From contig CALZGM010000008.1 of NCBI GenBank assembly GCA_945787015.1, positions 40,053 through 104,052 of the forward strand: 64,000 nt of DNA, written 5' to 3'. The position numbers were made by a program, and so were the translations under genes. Of this stretch, positions 24,439-31,946 are shown in pieces. Within the stretch, counting starts at the first letter, position 1; every line of letters begins with the position of its first letter. The DNA comes from an uncultured Roseburia sp. Its GTDB lineage: Bacteria > Bacillota > Clostridia > Lachnospirales > Lachnospiraceae. The notes under the pieces were generated by a model that saw only the letters and a list, made by a program, of their open reading frames with translations, ran no database searches and had not been told where the DNA came from.

Positions 24439-26004
24439 ATGAAAGATATATATGCGCCAAAACCGTATCAAATTGAGTGTGTAAATAATGTGTTTGATAA
24501 AATTTGTAATGGATATAGAAGAGTATCTGTTTTGATTCCAACAGGAGCTGGGAAAACATATATTGCAACAATGCTTGTAGAAAAAGTTTGTACTACCTAC
24601 CAGAAGGCAGTCTTTGTAGTTGAGTATGAAGCAATAAAACAGCAGTGTAACAATTACATTGACAGTCTAGAAATTAAGAATGCTAGTTGCCAAACAGTAA
24701 AGCATTTCTTAGTTATGAAAGAAAATTATGATATGGTTGTTTTGTTAGATGTTAGACCCGCTTTAAGGGTTCATTTGGAAGATTATTTTAAGGATGATGA
24801 GAGAACGATCATTGTATCACTTGGAGCTCCTAATTTTGCAATAGATGATAAGGGCATTACGATTGATTATTTATCAAATGATTTAATAATAGAGACGACA
24901 AGAAAACAAAATGAGGGACAACAGCTAAATAGATTGCTGGCATATTATACAAGAATGGGCGAATATCATCCATTAGTGTATGCGACAAAAGAGTTGATAG
25001 ATGTAAGGGATGTTTTTTCAGCAACGAAAGATGAAAAGGAGGAATTGACGCAACAGATTTTAGAAGATAAACAAAAATTATCACATGATATTTTTACACT
25101 TACAAAGGGATTACAAGAACTTCCGGATACTGAAAATGTATGCGAGTTGAAAAGTGTTATACAATTACTTCAGCGAAAATTGACTTATCAAACACAATTA
25201 TTAGCTTCGGTGGGAATACCGCAGGAACTGATTGATGAAGAATTTAAGAAAATTGAAGAACTAAGGGAAGAATTATCGGCAAGTTTTTATGATGCTGAAA
25301 ACAATATTGTCGAAGCTACAATGGCTCAATTTGAAACTGCGGTAGCAGAAAGTGTAGCAAAACTTACAAAGAAGATTATTACATTAGAGAATTTTGAAAG
25401 ATATGAAGATATACTAAAATCCTTACTATCGGAAAAAGTATGGAAGATGCTATCTGATAACAGTAGGAATTTTTTGATAACTGCAAAGATGAATTATGAA
25501 GCATTTGCAAGAATGGAAAGTGGAGCAAATTTGGATTATTCGGGAGTCTGTCTTTTAGTCACAAAGGTTTTGGATATTGAAATAACAAAAAGGCTTTATG
25601 AAAAATATGGAGAATATTTGCAAGAGCGCTATGGATTAGAACTGTGGCCTAAGGCAATGCTTAACAAACAACTTACTTCTATGTTGGAAGGAAAAGATTT
25701 TACACTTGGTACAGTAGCGTATGTCATTGGTTGTAATAGAAACGGTGTGATAAAAGACGAAAGTACTTTTGATATGTTTAAAGTTTTTGCAAAAGAAGAG
25801 TTGTATGTTGCAGAGATTTCAAATGAACAATGTGAACAGAAAATCAAGAATATTGTCAAATATGTCGAAAAAGTAAGAGTAGATTATAGAAACCCCGCAG
25901 CACATAGAAATTCGCTAAATGCAATATCTGCGGAAGCTTGTATGGGCTACATGATTGAAACTTATAAGAAGTTAAAAGAAATATTAGAAGATATGAAGTG
26001 TTAG
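24439..26004 (+). CDS. Single-RecA helicase-like protein with C-terminal HEPN RNase motif
   Basis: A 521-residue protein. The N-terminus looks like an SF2 helicase first domain: YQIECVNNVFD and Walker A IPTGAGKTYI (33-42). The DEAD box is degenerate (VVLLDVRP) and no second RecA domain with motif VI follows. Residues ~190-340 are coiled-coil rich. The C-terminal ~170 residues end with R484-N-P-A-A-H489, the RNxxxH signature of HEPN ribonucleases, in a helical context (DYRNPAAHRNSL). This suggests an NTP-gated RNase. The ATG follows GGAGGAATTCGCAT. A zinc-ribbon gene follows 15 bases downstream, forming a likely two-gene system I do not recognise. Confidence 0.65.
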   Translation: MKDIYAPKPYQIECVNNVFDKICNGYRRVSVLIPTGAGKTYIATMLVEKVCTTYQKAVFVVEYEAIKQQCNNYIDSLEIKNASCQTVKHFLVMKENYDMVVLLDVRPALRVHLEDYFKDDERTIIVSLGAPNFAIDDKGITIDYLSNDLIIETTRKQNEGQQLNRLLAYYTRMGEYHPLVYATKELIDVRDVFSATKDEKEELTQQILEDKQKLSHDIFTLTKGLQELPDTENVCELKSVIQLLQRKLTYQTQLLASVGIPQELIDEEFKKIEELREELSASFYDAENNIVEATMAQFETAVAESVAKLTKKIITLENFERYEDILKSLLSEKVWKMLSDNSRNFLITAKMNYEAFARMESGANLDYSGVCLLVTKVLDIEITKRLYEKYGEYLQERYGLELWPKAMLNKQLTSMLEGKDFTLGTVAYVIGCNRNGVIKDESTFDMFKVFAKEELYVAEISNEQCEQKIKNIVKYVEKVRVDYRNPAAHRNSLNAISAEACMGYMIETYKKLKEILEDMKC

Positions 26005-26019
26005 GGTTAGGTAAACTAG

Positions 26020-26730
26020 TTGAAAAAGAAAAATAGATATATTGCGGAAGAAGGAATAAAGTATGATTCAACAGAGAATATCCAAGGGGATATAGTCTGT
26101 TGTTTACAAAAAGAAGATAATATATGGCATTTTATTTTTAAGGGTAAATCAGAGATATTTGACAAGGATGCGATGTGTGCTGAAATAAAGGTAGCATTTA
26201 AATGTATGGGCGTATGGGCAATGTATGGACGGAAAAATAAGTTTGAAAAATGGGAGTGTTTACAAGTTGCTCAAAAGTCAAATAGAAACTTGAGAAGAGA
26301 ATCAATAGGCTGTGAAATCGCCACTAATCTGGACATAATGTTTTTGCCTATACCGGAAGAATGCGATAGGTGTAAAGAAGTACAAAATGAGGACAGAGCT
26401 TTTTATCAGGACGTATATGAAAGATATAAATGCGAGAAATGTAATAAGAAAATTAAAGAGAGAGAAGCGTTTTATGAGAGATTTAAAATAAAACGTTCCT
26501 GTAAGAGAGAAGAACTAATTATTAATATTTCTAGGCGTTTCGATATTTATCATCAAATCGCGAGGCAATATGATGAGTTAATAATACTATGTATTGATAA
26601 GTCGGAGTGGGAGCCTCAAAATAAAAAAGAGGCAAAAAGGATATTAGATGCAAATAAGAAGATTGAATGTGAATATGCTGAAAGGCATCAGGCAATATAC
26701 TTTCATGATATTAAATATGCTTCAAGATAA
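26020..26730 (+). CDS. Unknown protein with four-cysteine zinc ribbon, partner of the helicase-HEPN gene
   Basis: A 236-residue protein with a TTG start, 15 bases after the helicase-HEPN stop. CDRC and, 22 residues later, CEKC form a zinc ribbon near residues 115-145; both halves around it are rich in charged helices. No catalytic motif is recognised. Its tight linkage suggests an activity modulator or target-recognition subunit of the HEPN protein. Confidence 0.55.
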   Translation: MKKKNRYIAEEGIKYDSTENIQGDIVCCLQKEDNIWHFIFKGKSEIFDKDAMCAEIKVAFKCMGVWAMYGRKNKFEKWECLQVAQKSNRNLRRESIGCEIATNLDIMFLPIPEECDRCKEVQNEDRAFYQDVYERYKCEKCNKKIKEREAFYERFKIKRSCKREELIINISRRFDIYHQIARQYDELIILCIDKSEWEPQNKKEAKRILDANKKIECEYAERHQAIYFHDIKYASR

Positions 26731-26916
26731 AGGATGCTTCATGTGCAAGTTAGATATGCAGGATATGTAGGGAATTTTGGAAAATTAGAGATAAAGAACT
26801 CGAATTGAAAACTTGCGTTTTAACAGAAGAGAATGATTGTTACTAGAATAAGTTAGAGGAAAAATGTATGAGTTTTCAAGTGACATTAGGTTGGTAGACA
26901 GAGAGGAGAAAAGAAG

Positions 26917-27462
26917 GTGGATATACTTAAGACAATTGTTGAAAAATTAAAATTGAAAGAATTATGTGCAATTTTGTTCATCGCAACTACGATAATTACT
27001 TTCATGCCAGAGAAATGGGCGCAACTAATAAAAATAGAGACATTTCGTGAGACGTACCAGACGTATATAAGTTTGTGTATGATTGCAATTGGATCATATT
27101 ATTTACTGCAGATTTTTCAGTTTATAGGGCAATGGATTTTAGGACGAATTATTAATCGAAAGAAGATTGCACTTAAATATATGAAAGAAGATATGAGTAC
27201 TGATGAAATGCAATTGTTAATAGAAGTATTCTATGATGAAACAAATAAATGTTTTCATACTACTGGACAGATTGACTTGAATGATGGAAGAAAGGCTGCA
27301 TTAGAAAGTAAGCATATAATATACAGATCTGCACAAGTAAGTAGCTTTTATACTATGTTTGCATATAATTTACAACCGTATGCGTTAGAGTTTCTGAACA
27401 AGAATTTGAAAGAAGGAAATATAGAACTTAGAAAGAATTCCTTTAAGTATGATTTGAAGTAG
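26917..27462 (+). CDS. Superinfection exclusion protein B-like (SieB) membrane protein
   Basis: A 181-residue protein with two N-terminal transmembrane segments (ELCAILFIATTIITFM and ISLCMIAIGSYYLLQIF) separated by a short PEKWAQ loop, then a cytoplasmic ~100-residue domain. This matches the SieB family (PF14163), named after a lambdoid prophage protein that blocks infection by related phages. GTG start behind GAGAGGAG. It is three bases from the next gene, a putative nuclease, so the pair is probably one operon. Confidence 0.7.
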   Translation: MDILKTIVEKLKLKELCAILFIATTIITFMPEKWAQLIKIETFRETYQTYISLCMIAIGSYYLLQIFQFIGQWILGRIINRKKIALKYMKEDMSTDEMQLLIEVFYDETNKCFHTTGQIDLNDGRKAALESKHIIYRSAQVSSFYTMFAYNLQPYALEFLNKNLKEGNIELRKNSFKYDLK

Positions 27463-27465
27463 AGA

Positions 27466-28881
27466 ATGGAGTATGTAAGGATATATGGCATGTACACATT
27501 AATATCTGAGGAAACAGTCAAAAGGAACATTGACACAGCGGAGGAAACGCTAAACAACTGTTTCGACATGCTGATAGATATAAAATACGCAACAGATACT
27601 CTTGGTGAAGCAATAATGAATTTTCAGCCGCTTTTAGCTGATTGTCTGTATGATATGATGGGATTTTATCAAAAGTTGCAGGCTGAAAAAGATTATATTA
27701 TTTCGCAAAAAAGCACATGGGAGCAGACATTATTTAAGAATGCAATAACTAACAATGCAAAATACTTGAAGGTTGTCAAAGAAACTATTACCATAGGAAA
27801 AACATTGGGCGATGCTTTTGCATGGTTCTTTTATTCAAAAAATCGTCAAGAACTCGATATGCATTTTGAGCACCCTTCAACAGGATTGTTTGTTGCAGGC
27901 GTTGGTGGAAAAGGTGAAATAGAGTTTATAAAGAACAATCAAAACCTTGAAGGTTTATTTGTGGTTTATCACGGAATAACGGATATGTTGCGTATTGGAG
28001 ATTTCTCTTTATATGCAAACGGTATAGGAATTGTTGGCGTTGGGGAACTAAAATCTCAACGCGAAGGCGACCGCATTAGCATTACAGCCAATATTACATC
28101 AAAAGTAAATATTAATACACCTGAAGGAGCAGCTAGTTCTGACCTCTCATTTGGTGAAAGAATAAAACTTCTAGAAAAGAGTTTTCCATCTTTATCGAAA
28201 CAAATTGAAGCACAGGATAAATTGATGAAGCTCAAGGAAAGCGAGCACTCATCCAATTTTTACGCGGAATATGAATATGACATAGTAAATAGTCTTTCGC
28301 AAGAATCTCCACTTGCACTAAACACAGATAATTCTTTGTTGTTATGTGCAGCATGGAGTAAACACATTTCATTGTTCGATATATTATTTGATGATGAACA
28401 TGTTGATACGCCGGAAGAGTTATCTAATTATGCAATGGAGCTTATGAAACCGGAATCACCATACAATGAGGCAATTATTAGTGAAATAGATACACGAATG
28501 TTTTTTCAGAGAATGCCCATTTTGTGGTGGAAAATTAATGATAAGTTATGTAGGGATATCTATTTTAAACGAGTTTCAATTTCAACTGTTTTTAATCCGG
28601 CAAAGCTTTTACGATTGTTTACAGATAAGGGTTTTCGAGTTGTTAGTATCGGAAAAACAAAAGATATCAAACTTGAAAAAACGGCGGATGGTAAATGCAT
28701 GGAATTTGGATCTCTGCAAGCGTTCATGGATTTGATTCACCACAGCATGATGCGAACAGATGCAGTGTTCTCAATTGCTGAAAGAGTAATTTATGATTTC
28801 GAATCTGGAAAAATCTCGCCAGGAACAAAAGTAGATATGCACATTCATCTCAATAACTTTGGAGCAATGCCAGAAGAATAA
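27466..28881 (+). CDS. Putative PD-(D/E)XK-like nuclease coupled to SieB
   Basis: A 471-residue soluble protein starting 3 bases after sieB. Residues ~165-200 (LFVVYHGITDMLRIGDFSLY and VGVGELKSQ) give D179, E194 and K196 with the spacing and strands of a PD-(D/E)XK nuclease core. The remaining 270 residues are unassigned. Coupling of a membrane protein to a nuclease-like effector suggests a two-part defence unit (membrane sensor plus effector), but this is inferred from adjacency. Confidence 0.55.
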   Translation: MEYVRIYGMYTLISEETVKRNIDTAEETLNNCFDMLIDIKYATDTLGEAIMNFQPLLADCLYDMMGFYQKLQAEKDYIISQKSTWEQTLFKNAITNNAKYLKVVKETITIGKTLGDAFAWFFYSKNRQELDMHFEHPSTGLFVAGVGGKGEIEFIKNNQNLEGLFVVYHGITDMLRIGDFSLYANGIGIVGVGELKSQREGDRISITANITSKVNINTPEGAASSDLSFGERIKLLEKSFPSLSKQIEAQDKLMKLKESEHSSNFYAEYEYDIVNSLSQESPLALNTDNSLLLCAAWSKHISLFDILFDDEHVDTPEELSNYAMELMKPESPYNEAIISEIDTRMFFQRMPILWWKINDKLCRDIYFKRVSISTVFNPAKLLRLFTDKGFRVVSIGKTKDIKLEKTADGKCMEFGSLQAFMDLIHHSMMRTDAVFSIAERVIYDFESGKISPGTKVDMHIHLNNFGAMPEE

Positions 28882-28930
28882 TTTTAAAATTGCCGGAAGA
28901 AGTCATAAAAATATTTAAAGGAAATGATTG

Positions 28931-28949
28931 AATATGTTTACGGCAGGAG
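28931..28949 (+). repeat. Cassette-border repeat (pair at 15,776-15,794)
   Basis: 18 of 19 bases match the copy that follows the CBASS operon. Confidence 0.55.
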
Positions 28950-29018
28950 GTAGTCATGCTAGGCTATTTTGCTGACAAGGCGCTGATTTGTGGACTGGTG
29001 TGGTCTGTAAGTTAGTGC

Positions 29019-29041
29019 CTTTCTTTATGCCTTGGGAGCAT
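29019..29041 (+). repeat. Cassette-border repeat (pair at 20,551-20,573)
   Basis: 22 of 23 bases match the segment at the end of the phosphoesterase fragment. Confidence 0.65.
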
Positions 29042-29150
29042 GGCTGCGGGTTCCTGCAGTCAACATAAGGGAAGTTTATTGGACAATGAATATGAGAAGA
29101 TTAAAGAGATTGAAATAGAAATATTAATGACAATAATATCAAAAGGAAAA

Positions 29151-29179
29151 TTGACGATATCAACTTTTGGGTTTATAAT
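29151..29179 (+). promoter_or_regulatory. Strong promoter of the MORC-type restriction operon
   Basis: TTGACG, 17 bp, TATAAT, 77 bases before the first ATG. The genes to 40,712 follow with gaps of at most 24 bases or overlaps, so one long transcript is likely. Confidence 0.7.
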
Positions 29180-29255
29180 TGTACTGTAGATTTTTGTCGA
29201 ATAAGCACTAATAGAGGATGCGATTTACATATAACTGATAATGGAGGAATAAAGA

Positions 29256-30455
29256 ATGAGAAGTCCTAATTGGCAACCGGAAGAGTTAAAATTAGCGTTG
29301 GAATTATATTTATCAAAAGATTTAGAGTGGTTGTCACGTATGTCGGATTCGACGGATGAAATAGTGCAGTTAAGTAGACTTTTAAATTGTCTTGACTTTT
29401 ATAAAGAGAATAAACCGGATAATTTTAGAAGTACAGGTTCCATAAGGATGAAATTATCTAATTTTAAAGCATTGGATAGTAGGTATGGAAAGTTGTCACT
29501 ATCAAATGTTGGTGGTTTAGATAAAGATATATTTAAAGAATATAGTCATGAAATAGAAAAATTGCGGGGTGAATGCCAGGCAATTGTTGAGCAGCATGTG
29601 TTAGGCGAATTGCCTAAAGAACTAGAAATGTATGTAAGTAGATATGGAAAAGGATGTAGCATTATAGATGAGTTCGAGGATTTTATTTGTGGCATACAAG
29701 AGAAGGCTCTTTTATTAAGAAAGCGTGCAGTGGATATAAATGACCTTGAATATTCTCAAAAAATACTAAATGTATGTTATGAGCTTATTTCAATAACAGC
29801 AGAATGTGGTACTGCGAAAAAACGAGAAGCGATTTCCGAAAAGAAATATCATGCAGGTATTAATTTGGAACCTGTAAAGTATAGCGGAGAAAAAATAGGA
29901 AAATATGTACAGCGTTCTATGCATCGACTGATAGAGAATAATCTGTTATCTGTGGATATGCTTGAAGATATGCAAGATGAAGCATGGACAAGAAGGGTTT
30001 TGCATTTGGGTCATCCCTTATTAATAAAAATCATATCTGAAGCAGATGTCAAAAAACAGATTACAGACGAAAATGGTTATGTAAGATATTGGACAACACC
30101 GTATATTATTCAAGGGGAAAAATATTGCGTTTGTAAAGAGTGGTACGAAGAAAATAGAAAGTACTTTGATGAAATGTTATCTATGATTGAAACAAGTATA
30201 AAATTTGAGCTGTCTTCTGAAGAATTGTGTTCACTACTAAAATACATTCAGAGAACGGATGAAAGATCTGTTTCAATATTAAGAGACGAACTTAAAAGCC
30301 AAATTGTCGGAGATTATGACAAAGAAGTAATTATTGAGAGGCTAATTAGAATGGGAGTTCTGAGAGAATTTCAAGGAAGCCAAAGAGAATTCGTTGTGGA
30401 AGATTATGAAATGGTTTTCCAAATGCTGAATACACCAGACAAGTTTGTAATGTAA
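29256..30455 (+). CDS. Unknown first protein of the MORC-type system (HNH-enzyme-like N-terminus)
   Basis: A 399-residue protein. The first ~90 residues (NWQPEELKLALELYLS, then the LSRLLNCL and SIRMKLSNFKALD segments) resemble the N-terminal DNA-binding domain of HNH restriction enzymes, but no HNH motif follows. The rest is helical with a C-terminal winged-helix-like part (ERLIRMGVLREF). It follows AATGGAGGAATAAAG and precedes the GHKL ATPase by 12 bases. It may provide specificity for the restriction complex. Confidence 0.6.
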   Translation: MRSPNWQPEELKLALELYLSKDLEWLSRMSDSTDEIVQLSRLLNCLDFYKENKPDNFRSTGSIRMKLSNFKALDSRYGKLSLSNVGGLDKDIFKEYSHEIEKLRGECQAIVEQHVLGELPKELEMYVSRYGKGCSIIDEFEDFICGIQEKALLLRKRAVDINDLEYSQKILNVCYELISITAECGTAKKREAISEKKYHAGINLEPVKYSGEKIGKYVQRSMHRLIENNLLSVDMLEDMQDEAWTRRVLHLGHPLLIKIISEADVKKQITDENGYVRYWTTPYIIQGEKYCVCKEWYEENRKYFDEMLSMIETSIKFELSSEELCSLLKYIQRTDERSVSILRDELKSQIVGDYDKEVIIERLIRMGVLREFQGSQREFVVEDYEMVFQMLNTPDKFVM

Positions 30456-30467
30456 AGGGAGATTGTA

Positions 30468-31946
30468 ATGAAAAAGGAAGATATCAACTGTCCACCTTAT
30501 GCGCCAGTACTTATGGAATCAACACGTGCGATAGGATATTCAATTGAATCTGCAGTAGCAGATATCGTTGATAATAGTATCGCTGCTAAAGCAAAAAATG
30601 TTTCTATTTGGTATAATTTTTTCCCAAAGCCTTATATTGCAATATGTGATGATGGAAAAGGGATGGATGCTCAAAAACTGACGGAATCTATGAGATATGG
30701 GAGTGTTAGCCCCAACGAGGAAAGAACACCTGATGATTTGGGAAGATATGGACTGGGTCTAAAAACAGCTTCATTATCTCAATGTAGAAGTTTGACAGTT
30801 ATATCTAAAGTGAATGGAAATTGTGAAGGCAGAAGATGGGATTTAGACCATATTAAGAGGACAGAGAAATGGAGTCTTGAACAATTGTCGGAAGAAGAGA
30901 TGTCGACTGTTTGTGCGTTTGAAAAATTACGCGATTTGGATAATGGAACACTTGTTATTTGGAATGAATTGGACAAATTAAAGTCGGGAAGTCTCACATT
31001 AGAAAATGCAATGGAAGAGAAAATGCTTAGTGTAAAAAAACACTTGGAATTAGTATTTCATAGGTATCTTTCGGGAGACGGAATTTCTAAAGTAATTATG
31101 TCAATAAATGGAGTACGTTTAGAGCCATTTGATCCATTTTATGTATCAAAAAGTACAGTGGTAATGGATGATGAGAAAATTGAAATACCTGGTAGAGAGG
31201 GGAAAGTTGTTATACGACCATATGTCTTGCCGCATCCGTCTAATTTATCGAAGGATGAATTGGATAAACTTGGCGGTAAAGATGGATTAAGAAATCTGCA
31301 AGGTTTTTATATTTATAGAAACAAAAGACTTTTAACATGGGGAACCTGGTTTAAGTTAATTCGAATGGATGAGTTTTCTAAATTGGCAAGGGTACGAGTA
31401 GATATTCCGAACTCGCTTGACGATTTGTGGACATTAGATGTAAAAAAATCTACGGCGTATCCGCCTGAAATTGTAAAAACCAGATTGAAACAGTTAGTAA
31501 ATACCATGTCAAACGGAAGCAAAAGAACATGGACTTTTAGACAGCGGAAAGAGTTGGCAGATAATGTCGTGCATATTTGGGACAAGGTTGAGACAAGAGA
31601 AGGTGTGAAATATGTGGTAAATATGGATCATCCTGTTTTGGAGACATTAAAAGGTAGATTAGATGAAGACGCACAGAAATTGCTTGTACAGTATTTGCAT
31701 ACAATACAAAACAACTTGCCATTTAATAATTTGCATCATGATATGCATTCGGATGTAAAAATACTTCATGATAAAGAAAATGATGAAAAAGAAAGAACCA
31801 AATTAATGGCAAGGCAGATCATTAGACAGGCGATTAAAGATGATCATGTTGAAATGACATTAGAAGGATTTAAAAGTGTAGAGCCATTTATGTATTACAT
31901 AGATGAAATTATGCAAGTATATGCGGAGGTAAAAATTAATGGCTGA
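30468..31946 (+). CDS. MORC/HSP90-like GHKL ATPase
   Basis: A 492-residue protein with all GHKL ATP-binding boxes: ESAVADIVDNSIAA (N36 for Mg2+), DDGKGM (61-66), and GRYGLGLKT (92-100). The S5-type second domain follows (~residue 200-330). Such MutL/MORC-related ATPases are known as parts of prokaryotic restriction-modification systems with Z1 ATPases, where they probably act as ATP-driven DNA clamps. The gene overlaps the next (Z1) by 8 bases. Confidence 0.85.
   Translation: MKKEDINCPPYAPVLMESTRAIGYSIESAVADIVDNSIAAKAKNVSIWYNFFPKPYIAICDDGKGMDAQKLTESMRYGSVSPNEERTPDDLGRYGLGLKTASLSQCRSLTVISKVNGNCEGRRWDLDHIKRTEKWSLEQLSEEEMSTVCAFEKLRDLDNGTLVIWNELDKLKSGSLTLENAMEEKMLSVKKHLELVFHRYLSGDGISKVIMSINGVRLEPFDPFYVSKSTVVMDDEKIEIPGREGKVVIRPYVLPHPSNLSKDELDKLGGKDGLRNLQGFYIYRNKRLLTWGTWFKLIRMDEFSKLARVRVDIPNSLDDLWTLDVKKSTAYPPEIVKTRLKQLVNTMSNGSKRTWTFRQRKELADNVVHIWDKVETREGVKYVVNMDHPVLETLKGRLDEDAQKLLVQYLHTIQNNLPFNNLHHDMHSDVKILHDKENDEKERTKLMARQIIRQAIKDDHVEMTLEGFKSVEPFMYYIDEIMQVYAEVKING

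Larger units (their letters stand above)
28882..29255 (+). other. Junction region before the MORC-type operon
   Basis: No supported gene. It contains border repeats (28,931-28,949 and 29,019-29,041), a 19-codon ORF behind GGCAGGAGG at 28,956, and the operon promoter at 29,151. Confidence 0.5.

Noticed and set aside
24130-24471. 113-codon minus-strand ORF before the helicase-HEPN gene
   Set aside because: Low-complexity translation, no RBS, ends inside the gene on the other strand; explained by the repeat.
28956-29015. 19-codon ORF behind GGCAGGAGG
   Set aside because: Very short and part of a repeated border sequence; coding cannot be supported.
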